A stretch of DNA of 64,000 nucleotides from Bacteroidetes bacterium OLB9 (GCA_001567255.1 LNBW01000022.1:1-64000), one strand, 5' to 3'; positions 28,677 to 39,208 are shown, numbered from the stretch's first letter. The notes: generated by a model not told the origin, from the letters alone. A program made the numbers and translations.

Positions 28677-30707
28677 TTACGATTTAAAAAAACGAATTAA
28701 TATGGTTTCAGCTAGTAAAAAAATCAAGGCCAAGATGACAAACCACTTCCAAAGGACAATTCCTTGATCTTTTTCGATGATTGAACCCTCTATATTTGCC
28801 TGCAACGTCTCACCCATAACTTTGACTTTGGAATTGGCGGCGGTGATATGAATCAATTGAGACTCTTCATAGACACTCATATCTGATTCTCGTCTGTCAT
28901 AATTGAAAGCTAGTTTTCCAGCTAATTGATCATCTAGTAAGAGATCATAAAATCCCGCTGTTTTAATCTGGTTGTCTAGGTCTAGAGTGATTTTATTACC
29001 ATTAGGTATCTGACCCGGAATAAACTCCATCCTATCATTTTTAACCTTATAAACATAGTCACCGGCTTTGCGTAAGTTATCCGTCTCAACAATGACATTG
29101 TTCGTAATTGTATGAGAAATCTTCTTTTGCTTCGTAGCCGATATGGCGATTTTAAAAATCATCGGTACAAATATTTCCGCATTAAATACCAGATCATTTA
29201 CATCAGGATTGAGAGGCGAAGCACACACATACAATTGGCCATCTCCACTTCTATATTTAGATAGAAATGGATCTCCATCTCTAAAACTCAGTAAACTTTC
29301 ACCAGCATGCGAACCTGATGAACGCACATTATAACTAAGTTGAACTTTTGGTAATTTAAGATTTTGTGATGTTCTGACATATACTTCCGAAAATACATAT
29401 TCATCCGTATTGATGGCAGCTACTTCGCGGGGATTTTTATTGGCATTGTCAAAAGGCACGGCTCCAGCCAGAGACAAAAAATGATTATAATTGTTTAAAT
29501 CGGCGTTTTGACCTGGGAATACAAGTACTTTACCACCATTTCGCACAAACTGGCTGATCTCTGTAGAAAGCCCAGAAGTGAGTGTATTCAAATCATTGAG
29601 TATAATCAGGTCATAGGCAGGAAATTGTTGATACTGCAGCTGATTGACATTTTGGCTGGTCATCGAAAAATTTTTCAACCCTCTGAACAACGCATCAAGA
29701 TGTCTCACCTCTCCACCATCATTGATCATCAAAACCTTAATCGTGTCCGGCACCAGAAAGGAAATATAATAATTATCGTCAAATTGTATCGGATAGTCGC
29801 TGATATTTATCACAGCTTCCTGCCAACCAGTCTTTTCAATGGTGACGCTCACCGTATCAGTTACTGTTCCACCGGCAGGTACATCGCGTACACCTACGGG
29901 CTTTTCTTGTCCATCACGATGCAGAGATATTTTTACTTGTTCAGCATCTTCACCACTATTATTACGAATACGGATTACGAGTTTATTGTTTTGTTGTAAA
30001 AATGGCACCGGTCCATCAAACCATACACTATCCACAGAAATATTCTTTTGCTGTTTGGACTGAATCGGCAACAGACTCATCTCCATCGTGGTATCCTTCC
30101 ATCCTTCACTAGGCATGATACTTTTTTGAAAATCAGAAATCAGGTATGAAAGTCGGTTGCCTTCGGTAGATTCAAATAGCTGATGTTGACGATTGACGAC
30201 CTTGTCCAACGACTGGACTACCGGAGTCAGTTGTATTTCGTCTATATAGGATAACGCATCCTCTTTGCTCAGCCATCGCTGATGGCGACCTTCAAAATCG
30301 TGGGTCAGCACCTGAAATTTATCATCCTCTCCATAAGCTCCGATCACAGCGCGCGCCTTATCCTTGGCATAGTCTAACAAGGGTATATCCTGTCGCGTAG
30401 CCGTCATAGAATAAGAATTATCCACAAAAACGGATACATTATTAATGCCTGACTTTAACGTCTCACCTTTAGGAATAAATGGCTGTGCAAAAGCTAATAC
30501 CAGTGCCGCAACAGCGAGTAAGCGCGCCAGCAAGATGAGCAGATTTTTAAGCTTATTTCTACTAGAAGTTTCTTCCTTGATTTCCTTCAGAAAACGGACA
30601 TTAGTAAAATACACCTTTTTAAACCGTCGAAAATAAAATAAATGTATAATGACCGGAATAGCCAGTGCAGCCAATGCCCACAGAAAATAAGGATATAAAA
30701 AATGCAT
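28677..30707 (-). CDS. BatA/VWA-domain membrane protein
   Basis: 676 residues. The N terminus is the double-TM BatA domain (FLYPYFLWALAALAIPVIIHLFYFRR, then a second helix near 60-78), followed by a von Willebrand-like domain starting VSVFVDNSYSM with a DxSxS-like MIDAS. A long beta-rich periplasmic region and a final helix (LWKWFVILALIFLLAETILI) complete it. Related Bacteroidota proteins are linked to aerotolerance or cell-envelope functions; a precise role is unknown. It heads a two-gene operon with the dihydroorotase-like gene. Confidence 0.8.
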   Translation of the reverse strand: MHFLYPYFLWALAALAIPVIIHLFYFRRFKKVYFTNVRFLKEIKEETSSRNKLKNLLILLARLLAVAALVLAFAQPFIPKGETLKSGINNVSVFVDNSYSMTATRQDIPLLDYAKDKARAVIGAYGEDDKFQVLTHDFEGRHQRWLSKEDALSYIDEIQLTPVVQSLDKVVNRQHQLFESTEGNRLSYLISDFQKSIMPSEGWKDTTMEMSLLPIQSKQQKNISVDSVWFDGPVPFLQQNNKLVIRIRNNSGEDAEQVKISLHRDGQEKPVGVRDVPAGGTVTDTVSVTIEKTGWQEAVINISDYPIQFDDNYYISFLVPDTIKVLMINDGGEVRHLDALFRGLKNFSMTSQNVNQLQYQQFPAYDLIILNDLNTLTSGLSTEISQFVRNGGKVLVFPGQNADLNNYNHFLSLAGAVPFDNANKNPREVAAINTDEYVFSEVYVRTSQNLKLPKVQLSYNVRSSGSHAGESLLSFRDGDPFLSKYRSGDGQLYVCASPLNPDVNDLVFNAEIFVPMIFKIAISATKQKKISHTITNNVIVETDNLRKAGDYVYKVKNDRMEFIPGQIPNGNKITLDLDNQIKTAGFYDLLLDDQLAGKLAFNYDRRESDMSVYEESQLIHITAANSKVKVMGETLQANIEGSIIEKDQGIVLWKWFVILALIFLLAETILIRFFKS

Positions 30708-30947
30708 AGTGTTACACTAATGTGATTGCAAAAATATAACTACTAAGGTTAAAATCCTGTCTTTTGTTTAAAATTTACTTTTGTTTAACGAATGACAGGA
30801 CAATGGATAATGCAAAATCAAGCCGATTAAATCTTAATAGCTACTATTTCCAAAAGAAATATATTCAAAGAATTCGTTAGTTAGATAATATGTATTATTG
30901 ACTCGTCAACCATTCCATACCTCAATCTATTTTACTTTCAATACAAA

Positions 30948-33404
30948 CTAAAATGCCGCATGTACCCCTAGCATAAAATTAATTCCCGCTTGCGGGTACA
31001 AGAAATTTTCAGTAATGGCCTCTTCATAAATGTAGGTGTAGGTATAACCATTAGAAGCATATAGCCTATTCAGTATATTATTGATTTGAAGTGTTGCAGT
31101 AAAGTGTTTCCACAATCTTGAAGAAAAATCTTTTGAAATCCTCAGATTGTGATAATGGTAAGCATCCAGAGAGCGATCAGGATTAGAGGTATTGTCTAAG
31201 TATTGACGTCCTACGTATTTAGCTAACCATTCGATCTCCATGCCATTTGTTGGTCGAAACAGGATCCCTGCCATACCGGTCAGCGATGGAGAAAACGAGA
31301 TGTCTGTATTTTCATGGTGTACGACTACTTTGTCAAAACCATTAGTATAATCAGCTATCACCTCATCAAAAGCATTGATCTTATTGCTGCTTAATGTGGC
31401 ATTGAAAAATATTGCCCATTTACTACTCAAAAACTGCTTCAATGAGGTCTCCCAACCCAGTCTATAGCTTTCCGGTACATTGATGCGGATGCCAGCACCC
31501 GATTCATTCAGATCTCCTGTCAGTACCAGCTGATCTTTATATTTCATATAGTACAAGTTGGTCTCTAATTGAGTCCGTTCTTTATCCAGTCTGTATCCAA
31601 CCTCAGTATTATAAAGGCGCTCCGATTTAGGTAATACTCCAAAAGCATTATCAATAAAATCACCACGTGATGGTTCTTTGGAAGCAACCGCAATAGAAGC
31701 ATATAAATCGGATGTTGTATTCCACCTATAGTCGAATCCAACCTTTGGATTAAAAAAAGCAAACCGCTCGCCTACATCAATATATTCAAGGGTTTTATCT
31801 TTGCCTGCAATATTATACTCAAGGTATCTCACTTGCAAATCACCAAAAAGAGTCCATCTCTCCGCTACTTGTTGCACCCATCGAGCATAGCCCGATAGGT
31901 CTGATTTTTTTCCGGTGTTATCATAATAGTGATAATCACGAGGCAATTCAGGAAGCTCTACGGACGACTTATTAATTTTGCCAAAATGATGTCCTGCATA
32001 ATGGTTAACAGCAAGACCTAAATGCAACTCTGCACCGGTATGAACATTATAAACCATATCAGCCATGATACCCAATAAATCGTTGTCGAGCCATCGCCTT
32101 CTGACTATATCAGATTTTGTGATTGTAGCACCATCCTGACCGATCACCGGATCAATGTCGTAATCTTTGAGCTTGGCTTGAGGTTTATACTCTTCAAAAT
32201 AGCCTTTGCCGGGAGTATAATACAAAGTAAATTTTGTTTTTAGTTTAGGGTTTACCAAATAAGAATATAAGAGTTGCAGATGTGTTTGTCGATAATTATC
32301 CACCTGATTTTCATAAGTATAGTAATTGTATCTACGATCAGACTTAAAAAGATTAATAGAATCTTCAATTGTCTTATACAACCCTCCTTCGTTGACCTTG
32401 TAGTGTGCTATAAGCGCCGCCTCATCTCCCCTAACCTTGGCTTCAGGACTACCATTCCACGCTTGAAATGTCTGTTCCTGACCACTGAACACATTAAGTC
32501 TAAGTGAAGATCTAGGTGTCACTCTTGCAGCCGAAAAATAATAACTTTTTAAATCAGCTGTAGCACGATCTATGTAACCATCTGAATGAATCAAACTGAA
32601 CCTGCCTTGTACACTGTATTTGTTATTCATCAGACCAGATCCCAGACCTGCTGAAACCTTGTAAGTTCCAAAAGATCCATAGGCTGCATCCACTTCCATA
32701 AAAGGATTAATCTTCAACTCCGATGTGTTAATACTGACAGTTCCACCAAAAGCACCGGCACCAGTTGTCGAAGGACCTGATCCTCGCTGGATCTGCACAT
32801 TAGAAACAGATGCAGCAAGATCAGGCATATTAACCCAAAACACATTCTGCGACTCCGCATCATTGACCGGAATGCCATTGAGTGTAACATTTATTCTAGT
32901 CTGATCCGAGCCTCTCATACGCATACTGGTATATCCTATACCGGCACCTGCATCTGATGTCACAACCATTGATGGCGACCACTGTAAAAGAAAAGTAGCA
33001 TCTTGCCCTAAATTATTCTTAACCAAATCATCTTTTGAAATATTGCTACTCGTAAATGGCCCTTTGCTTGAGGTGCGATTTGCCTGGATTTCAATCTCAT
33101 TCAACCGATAAATCTCACCCTTAAAATTAATATCTTGATGCACATCACTGATTACTTCTACTTCTGTGATCACTGGGTCATATCCTACATAAGTGGCTTT
33201 GAGCATGTATTTCCCCTGCTTTACATTAGGAATGACATAATTACCTTGAGCATCCGATACAGCAGCATACTGCGTATTGACCAGGAATACTGAACCAAAT
33301 TCCAGCAGTTCTCCTCTTTCATTCGTCACCTGACCAGAAATAGTATATTGACTGCATAAATTGCCGAAAAAAAGCGAAAAGACCAATAAAACCAAGTATC
33401 TCAT
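30948..33404 (-). CDS. TonB-dependent receptor, thiamine-regulated
   Basis: 818-residue outer-membrane receptor with a signal peptide of about 19 residues, a CarboxypepD_reg-like domain (about 20-100, TISGQVTNERGELL), a plug domain (about 110-225, QRGSGPSTTGAGAFGGTVSINT) and a beta-barrel ending in the aromatic GVHAAF. The TPP riboswitch just upstream indicates that it takes up thiamine or a thiamine precursor, the known role of TPP-controlled receptors in Bacteroidota. A partner permease is not in the window. Confidence 0.88.
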   Translation of the reverse strand: MRYLVLLVFSLFFGNLCSQYTISGQVTNERGELLEFGSVFLVNTQYAAVSDAQGNYVIPNVKQGKYMLKATYVGYDPVITEVEVISDVHQDINFKGEIYRLNEIEIQANRTSSKGPFTSSNISKDDLVKNNLGQDATFLLQWSPSMVVTSDAGAGIGYTSMRMRGSDQTRINVTLNGIPVNDAESQNVFWVNMPDLAASVSNVQIQRGSGPSTTGAGAFGGTVSINTSELKINPFMEVDAAYGSFGTYKVSAGLGSGLMNNKYSVQGRFSLIHSDGYIDRATADLKSYYFSAARVTPRSSLRLNVFSGQEQTFQAWNGSPEAKVRGDEAALIAHYKVNEGGLYKTIEDSINLFKSDRRYNYYTYENQVDNYRQTHLQLLYSYLVNPKLKTKFTLYYTPGKGYFEEYKPQAKLKDYDIDPVIGQDGATITKSDIVRRRWLDNDLLGIMADMVYNVHTGAELHLGLAVNHYAGHHFGKINKSSVELPELPRDYHYYDNTGKKSDLSGYARWVQQVAERWTLFGDLQVRYLEYNIAGKDKTLEYIDVGERFAFFNPKVGFDYRWNTTSDLYASIAVASKEPSRGDFIDNAFGVLPKSERLYNTEVGYRLDKERTQLETNLYYMKYKDQLVLTGDLNESGAGIRINVPESYRLGWETSLKQFLSSKWAIFFNATLSSNKINAFDEVIADYTNGFDKVVVHHENTDISFSPSLTGMAGILFRPTNGMEIEWLAKYVGRQYLDNTSNPDRSLDAYHYHNLRISKDFSSRLWKHFTATLQINNILNRLYASNGYTYTYIYEEAITENFLYPQAGINFMLGVHAAF

Positions 33405-33462
33405 TTTGTGTGAATTATTATTTAAAATTCCTAATTGAGATACATTGCGTATTTTATACTAT

Positions 33463-33540
33463 TCCCTTTCCGGCATTACCCGGACAGGTTCGATGGGTAT
33501 AATCTCAGCAAGAGCAATGCTCAAGCACCCCAATTTAGGA
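33463..33540 (-). ncRNA. TPP (thiamine pyrophosphate) riboswitch
   Basis: Read on the minus strand: GGGGTGC (33525-33531), a small P3 hairpin GAGC-ATT-GCTC, the CTGAGA motif (33503-33508), ACCC (33495-33498), GAACCTG (33485-33491), and CCGGGTAATGCCGG (33470-33483), ending AAAGGGA. These are the THI-box elements in the correct order. A -7 box lies immediately upstream, so the transcript starts at the aptamer. No T-run follows before the ATG, 58 bases away, so control is probably at translation. Confidence 0.93.
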
Positions 33541-33544
33541 AATG

Positions 33545-33552
33545 CAAAGATA
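33545..33552 (-). promoter_or_regulatory. -7 element of the TPP-riboswitch transcript
   Basis: Minus-strand TATCTTTG just upstream of the riboswitch; transcription would begin a few bases later, at the aptamer's first stem. The -33 element is unclear. Confidence 0.5.
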
Positions 33553-34020
33553 ATATATGCAAACATCACATAATAGGATTTACACAAAAAAATTGATGCT
33601 TCAATTGAAATAAAATCATCAAAAAAAAAGCAAAAAAAACTTTTACACATCATCCAAGTTCCTAAATTAGCAGTCTAAAATAATTAGACATATTGTCTTT
33701 TACCGCCTAAAAAAATATAGTTTGAAATAATAAAAACCTATTTATAAAGTTTTATTTAACTCCAAAATTGAGCATCTTAAAATCAAACCAGACACATGCT
33801 CATTAATATCAGACATAAATTATTTGTACTAATTATTAATGCAAAACCTTAGAAATTCACTTACCTAAAACGTAGCAAATCATATAAAATTTAACAATCA
33901 TTTTCAATTGTACTTAAACCACTTCAACATAATAATCCAATCCATCAGTAGCCTTAACTTAAGGCCGGAAAATTATATTATACTAAGAACCAAATAAACA
34001 TCGATAAAATAAATAATGGA
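33553..34020. other. Gene-free divergent region between the TonB receptor and ktrB
   Basis: About 470 AT-rich bases with no supported gene. It must hold the ktrAB promoter, but I cannot identify a convincing TTTG/TAnnTTTG pair near 34021. Confidence 0.4.
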
Positions 34021-35760
34021 ATGAAATTTACATATGCATCTGAATTACGCTCCAGACTTCAGTATGGAATGTATCTTCTAGCATTACTATTGCTATTGAT
34101 AGAATTTGGATTTGTTTTGCCGGAATGGACACGCTCACCTATCCTATTTTTCTATGTTGGCATACTTATTATTGCTTTACTGTCCACGCCTGCCCAGTAT
34201 ATATTTAAAAGTAAAAAAACTGTCCTACGTGCATTGGTTTTTGACTTACTAAGCGTAGTGTTTATTGGGTATTGTTTATACAAACAATATCTTTTAGGAT
34301 TGCATATCATTTCATTTTGGGTTCGAATAGGCGTATTTATAAAATTAATCAGAGAGTTTGCACCCATAGATTATAATTACAAACGATCTAATTTAAGACC
34401 AGCTCAACTATTTGTTCTTACATTTGCAGGGCTCATTCTAATAGGGACATTACTGTTAATGCTACCCAAATCGACATATAATGGCATATCATTTATAGAT
34501 GCTTTGTTTACATCAACAAGTGCAGTATGTGTTACCGGCCTAATAGTAGTTGATACGAGTTCTTACTTTACACCTTTGGGAAAAACTATTATCATGTTAT
34601 TGATACAAGCAGGCGGATTAGGCATACTCACTTTTGCTAGTTATTTTAGTTTCTTTTTCAAAGGAGGAGCCACCTACGAGAATCAAATCGCTATGGGTGA
34701 TCTTTCGGGAGATGGTAAGAACATCGGTAAGGTTTTCAAATCTCTACAAAGAATTCTGGGTATTTCCCTTTTTATAGAAACTGTTGGAGCCATATTAATT
34801 TATTCCAATATTGATGGTTCGCAGTTTCAATCTAAAAGATCGGAGATATTTTTTTCTATTTTCCATTCTGTTTCTGCGTTTTGCAATGCTGGGTTTTCTA
34901 CGCTTTCAAATAATATTATGGAAAGCGAAGTCGTAACCAATTACCCATTCCAGCTGATTTTAGTAGGTTTATTTGTTTTTGGTGGACTCGGCTTTCCTAT
35001 TGTAGTAAATGTTTTAAAGTATTTAAAACACTTAATGATTAGATATTTTTTCTGGTTTTACAAACATCAAAAAAAATACACACCAAGAATTCTCACTCTT
35101 AGTAGCAAACTGAATTTAATTACTGTATTCTGCCTGATTGTACTAGGAACAGTATTTGTTTATTCTAATGAGTTTTACAATGTCCTGGCACCACATCAGG
35201 GCTTTGGCAAGTGGGTTACTGCACTATTTGCAGCGACAAGCCCACGAACAGCCGGATTCAATTCAATTGACTACGGCCAAATGCACTTAACTACGATTTG
35301 GGTAATTATCTTTTTGATGTGGATTGGGGCTTCTCCTGCTTCAACAGGCGGAGGTATAAAAACAAGTACTTTTGCTATTGCGATCTTAAACTTTATTCAG
35401 ACAGCCCAAGGCAAAACAAAAATTGAAATATGGAGGCGCGAAATTGCAGATATTACCATAAGAAGGGCTTTTGCTACCATGGCCTTGTCATTGATCGTCA
35501 TAGGCATAGGTATATATGTGGTCGCCTACTACAATCCTCAATTACAGTTTTTGGACATAACCTTTGAATGTTTTTCCGCATTCAGTACTGTAGGCTTGAC
35601 ACTCGGGATTACGCCGAGCTTGAATGAGATTGGAAAGATCGTTATCATTTTACTAATGTTTATCGGTCGAATTACAACACTGACACTCTTGATTGCGCTA
35701 GTCAAAAAAGCTAAATCACTAAATTACCAGTACCCTACTGAAGAAATTTTAATAAACTAA
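34021..35760 (+). CDS. ktrB: Potassium uptake channel subunit, TrkH/KtrB family
   Basis: 579-residue membrane protein with the four selectivity-filter loops of the Trk/Ktr/HKT family in order: SAVCVTGL, SAFCNAGF, TSPRTAGF and SAFSTVGL, each with the conserved Gly. The N terminus has about 130 extra residues with four hydrophobic helices before the first pore unit, longer than Bacillus KtrB. An ATG at 34016 is followed at once by a stop, so 34021 is the start. ktrA begins 5 bases after the stop. Confidence 0.9.
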   Translation: MKFTYASELRSRLQYGMYLLALLLLLIEFGFVLPEWTRSPILFFYVGILIIALLSTPAQYIFKSKKTVLRALVFDLLSVVFIGYCLYKQYLLGLHIISFWVRIGVFIKLIREFAPIDYNYKRSNLRPAQLFVLTFAGLILIGTLLLMLPKSTYNGISFIDALFTSTSAVCVTGLIVVDTSSYFTPLGKTIIMLLIQAGGLGILTFASYFSFFFKGGATYENQIAMGDLSGDGKNIGKVFKSLQRILGISLFIETVGAILIYSNIDGSQFQSKRSEIFFSIFHSVSAFCNAGFSTLSNNIMESEVVTNYPFQLILVGLFVFGGLGFPIVVNVLKYLKHLMIRYFFWFYKHQKKYTPRILTLSSKLNLITVFCLIVLGTVFVYSNEFYNVLAPHQGFGKWVTALFAATSPRTAGFNSIDYGQMHLTTIWVIIFLMWIGASPASTGGGIKTSTFAIAILNFIQTAQGKTKIEIWRREIADITIRRAFATMALSLIVIGIGIYVVAYYNPQLQFLDITFECFSAFSTVGLTLGITPSLNEIGKIVIILLMFIGRITTLTLLIALVKKAKSLNYQYPTEEILIN

Positions 35761-35765
35761 ATAAG

Positions 35766-36449
35766 ATGAAATTTATAGTTGTTGGATTAGGAAATTTTGG
35801 AGCCTCACTGGCTGAAAAGTTAACAGAACAAGGAAATGAAGTCATTGGCATTGATCGTGAAATGAGTAAGGTGACGGCCCTAAAAGACACCATATCGCAT
35901 ACCATATGTTTGGATGCTACTGATAAAGCCACCGTTGCTGATTTACCACTTCAAAATACAGATGTCGTCGTTGTTTGCATAGGAGGAAATAGTGGCACCA
36001 ATGTCATTGTATCGGCACTTTTTAAAAACTTAGGCGTAAAAAGACTGATCAGCCGTTCTGCAGATTCCTTACATGAACATATTTTAAATGCCATAGGTGT
36101 AAGTGAAATCGCAAAGCCGGAAGTTGAATCCGCTGAACGGTGGGCTAAGAAGCTATGCTTGAAAGGCCTAGTCAACTCATTTGATCTTAATCCACATCAC
36201 AGTGTCATAGAGATAAAATCTCCATCCACCTTTATAGGTCAAACTGTTCAGCAAATCGGGTTTAGAGAAAATTACAATATTCTAATCCTGACCATCATAA
36301 AGCCAGCTGCAAAAAAATCATATTTTGGATTAAATAGTGAAGAATATATCACCGGCATCCCAAAGCCTGATACTGTTATCGATACTAATGACATTTTAGT
36401 ACTCTATGGCAATACCAGTGATTTGCAAAAAATAATTACAAAAAAATGA
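35766..36449 (+). CDS. ktrA: Potassium uptake regulator, RCK (TrkA/KtrA) protein
   Basis: 227-residue cytoplasmic ring subunit: an RCK_N domain with GLGNFGASLAEKL and the acidic residue of VIGIDRE, then an RCK_C domain about 140-225. Binding of nucleotide (ATP/ADP or NAD) gates KtrB. It lies in an operon with ktrB. Confidence 0.93.
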   Translation: MKFIVVGLGNFGASLAEKLTEQGNEVIGIDREMSKVTALKDTISHTICLDATDKATVADLPLQNTDVVVVCIGGNSGTNVIVSALFKNLGVKRLISRSADSLHEHILNAIGVSEIAKPEVESAERWAKKLCLKGLVNSFDLNPHHSVIEIKSPSTFIGQTVQQIGFRENYNILILTIIKPAAKKSYFGLNSEEYITGIPKPDTVIDTNDILVLYGNTSDLQKIITKK

Positions 36450-36537
36450 AGAGTAGCTCATATGCCCTAGAAGGTGATCATGATAAATCACTGATAGAAT
36501 CATCAAATGTAAGTCATCAATTTTGCCAATAAACTGA

Positions 36538-36545
36538 TATATTTG
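36538..36545 (+). promoter_or_regulatory. Candidate -7 element upstream of the CDF gene
   Basis: TATATTTG matches TAnnTTTG and lies 69 bases before the ATG at 36614. Confidence 0.4.
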
Positions 36546-36613
36546 CATGGCACACAACTAGCGATGATTACATTATGTTAATAATATGCAGGACATTATT
36601 ATGTATTTAGACC

Positions 36614-37619
36614 ATGCATGACCAAGTCGTTATTGATATAGGAAAACAGAAGACAAAAATACAATGGATTGTATTGGGTGTCGGACTAATTTTGTTTATG
36701 GTCAAAAATTTTTGCGTTTATTTTGACCAACTCGGTGAGTGTCTTATCAGATGCGCTGGAAAGTATCGTCAATATTATCACCGCATTCATGACATTACTA
36801 GCTCTAAAATATGCAATAAAGCCGCGTGATGACAATCATCCTTACGGTCATGGCAAAATTGAGTTGTTGGCTGCTTCAGTCGAAGGTATTTTAATTGGAG
36901 TAGCAGGCATCATGATTATCAATGAAGCCATTCTAAGGTTAAACCACCCAACTTATCTTCAGGATATTGGTATCGGAATGGTGATGATGGGTTTGACAGT
37001 TGCAGTCAATTATCTTTTAGGTAGATTTGCCATCAACAAAGGAAAACAATACAATTCCATCAGCTTGATATCAGAAGGAAAGCACTTACAATCAGATGCA
37101 TACTCTACTTTTGCATTGATAGCTGGGCTGTCATTGTATATCATAACTGGCTACAAGTGGCTTGATAGCGTGCTTGCTATTATCTTTGGCATATTCATTC
37201 TGTACACAGGATTTCAGGTCCTCAAAGATACGGTCACTGGGCTAATGGACGAAGCAGACCCCGAGGCTCTACGAAGAATCGTCAAGGTCATCAAGCAAAA
37301 TCGAAGACCGGCCTGGGTTAATATACATAAACTCACTTTACTGCGCTTTGGCCAGGTGTACCATGTAGATATGCATTTGACACTGCCGTGGGACTTTACA
37401 GTTGAGCAAGCACATCAGGAGGCGTTATTTCTCAAGAGCATCATCAGAGAGGAATTTGCCGAAGAAGATGTGGATATATCCATCCAAAGTGAGCCGTGTC
37501 GAAAAGATTCTTCTTCAAAATGGGTAGGCCAATGCGCCAAGGATCAATATAAAGAGTGTGACGAAGAAAAAGTATGGTCTATTGAACAAATCACAGGTAA
37601 AAATAATTTGAATAGCTAA
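36614..37619 (+). CDS. Cation diffusion facilitator transporter, frameshifted
   Basis: The N-terminal helix is encoded from ATG 36614 (KIQWIVLGVGLILFMVK), and the rest (LTNSVSVLSDALESIVN onward) continues in the next frame. The break falls in the A5T5 stretch at 36704-36713; removing one base gives MVKIFAFILTNS and a 334-residue CDF protein. Metal-site features are SDALES, HPYGHGK and the second His/Asp pair near HLQSDAYST. A soluble C-terminal domain follows, with Cys/His residues in the tail (PCRKDSSSKW, CAKDQYKECD) that could bind metal. The substrate is probably Zn2+ or another divalent ion. Confidence 0.8.
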
Positions 37620-37635
37620 GCAAATATTTAGCATT

Positions 37636-38217
37636 ATGCATGATATAGAACCTTGGTGGGGATGGCGAGATGAATATTCCGCCGAAGAAGATAAAAAGTC
37701 TCCATTTCACGGAAGGAAGTACAGTGAATTTTCATTTAGCAATAAGGTGTATAACTATCTGATACATCCTCAGTGGGACTACTTCGGATCAGAAACCCTA
37801 TATGCCAAAATCTTATTTGTGGATTATCGGTTACACTTTGCCATCATAGAATTAATAGGTGAATGGAATGATGCCCTCTATAATGATATCATGTTTTTGA
37901 AAACAAAACTGGCAGATAGGTTGACAGATCACAAAATATCGAAGTTTGCCATTATATGTGAAAACGTAATGAACTTTCATGGTGAAGATGATTGTTATTA
38001 CGAAGAGTGGTATGATGACATTAAGGATGATCGCGGGTGGATTTGTTTATTGAATACCTATGAACACGTATCCGTTGAAATGCAAAAACATCGGCTACAC
38101 TATTATATCAACGTTGGTGAACCATATAACAATATCAATTGGCGAGGCCAAAAACCTATTTACACTATACAAGCGCTAGACAAAATGATAAACAAATCAT
38201 ATAAACAACTGACATGA
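37636..38217 (+). CDS. Conserved hypothetical protein upstream of era
   Basis: 193 residues, acidic and rich in Trp and Tyr, with no signal peptide or membrane segment. Notable stretches are EPWWGWRDEYSAEEDK at the N terminus and DDCYYEEWYDDIKDDRGW in the middle. No enzyme motif is recognised. It overlaps era by 4 bases (ATGA), a sign of translational coupling. Confidence 0.6.
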   Translation: MHDIEPWWGWRDEYSAEEDKKSPFHGRKYSEFSFSNKVYNYLIHPQWDYFGSETLYAKILFVDYRLHFAIIELIGEWNDALYNDIMFLKTKLADRLTDHKISKFAIICENVMNFHGEDDCYYEEWYDDIKDDRGWICLLNTYEHVSVEMQKHRLHYYINVGEPYNNINWRGQKPIYTIQALDKMINKSYKQLT

Positions 38218-39113
38218 AAAAACATAAATCAGGGTTTGTCAATATTGTCGGCAATCCTAACGTAGGGAAATCTACCTTGATGAATACGCTCGTGGGTGAA
38301 AGAATGTCCATCATCACCAGCAAACCACAAACTACTAGACATAGAATTCTAGGCCTTGTAAGCGAGGAAGATTATCAGATTGTATTTTCCGATACACCGG
38401 GCATTATAGACCAACCTAATTACGGAATGCAAGCATCCATGAATAAATTTGCTTTTTCATCTTTTGAGGATGCCGACATTATACTTTTTGTCACCGATAT
38501 ATTTGAAGATTATACCGGTAGCGAACCTGTTATCGAGGCATTGATAAAAGCTCCGATACCTAAATACCTCATCATCAACAAAATTGACCTGGACAAAGAA
38601 AACAAAGCCGATTTAGTAAGCCAACTATGGGATCAGCGTGTTGAATTTGACGAAACCTTTTTTATTTCAGCAGAGCAAAAGATCAATACAGATTCAATAT
38701 TTGACCGGATTTTAAGCGATCTACCTGAAGGCCCGCCATACTATCCAAAAGATGAAATGTCGGACAAACCGGAGCGATTTTTTGTATCAGAAATCATCCG
38801 TGAAAACATCTTAAAACTTTATAAAAAAGAAGTGCCCTATTCTTGTGAAGTGGTGGTACATCGCTTTAAGGAAGAGCAGAAAAATGGTCAACCTATCTTA
38901 ATGATTTATGCAGACATTTATGTGGAAAGAAAGTCTCAAAAGCCGATAATCATCGGTAAAGGTGGTGAAGCCATTAAAAAATTAGGTATTGCTGCTCGTG
39001 AAGGCATTGAATCATTCTTCGGTACACACACTTTTCTAGATCTAAACGTTAAAATCAAGGAAAACTGGAGAAATGACGAGCGCATGTTGAGGCACTTCGG
39101 ATATGAAGAGTAA
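38214..39113 (+). CDS. era: GTPase Era
   Basis: Ribosome-assembly GTPase acting on 16S rRNA, 299 residues. G1 GNPNVGKST at 13-21, switch/G2 around TTRHR, G3 DTPGI near 61, G4 NKIDL near 123, and a C-terminal KH domain with IIGKGGEAIKKLG. Length and layout are standard. The start overlaps the preceding gene. Confidence 0.97.
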   Translation: MKKHKSGFVNIVGNPNVGKSTLMNTLVGERMSIITSKPQTTRHRILGLVSEEDYQIVFSDTPGIIDQPNYGMQASMNKFAFSSFEDADIILFVTDIFEDYTGSEPVIEALIKAPIPKYLIINKIDLDKENKADLVSQLWDQRVEFDETFFISAEQKINTDSIFDRILSDLPEGPPYYPKDEMSDKPERFFVSEIIRENILKLYKKEVPYSCEVVVHRFKEEQKNGQPILMIYADIYVERKSQKPIIIGKGGEAIKKLGIAAREGIESFFGTHTFLDLNVKIKENWRNDERMLRHFGYEE

Positions 39114-39141
39114 GCCCTGGTTTTAAAATATATGACAATAA

Positions 39142-39175
39142 AAAAACGGAGGCTGTCAATACAACCTCCGTTTTT
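39142..39175. terminator. Bidirectional terminator between era and the OmpA-like gene
   Basis: AAAAACGGAGG and CCTCCGTTTTT form a perfect 11-bp stem with a 12-nt loop between two convergent genes, with T-runs in both directions. Confidence 0.92.
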
Positions 39176-39208
39176 AATATTTATATTACCCAATTATATA
39201 GGTCTCAA

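Noticed and set aside
33459..33653. Minus-strand open frame of 64 codons
   Set aside because: It overlaps the TPP riboswitch aptamer and its promoter and has no coding character.
36446..36532. 28-codon ORF overlapping the ktrA stop (ATGA)
   Set aside because: No motif or context supports it; it precedes the CDF promoter element and looks like chance.
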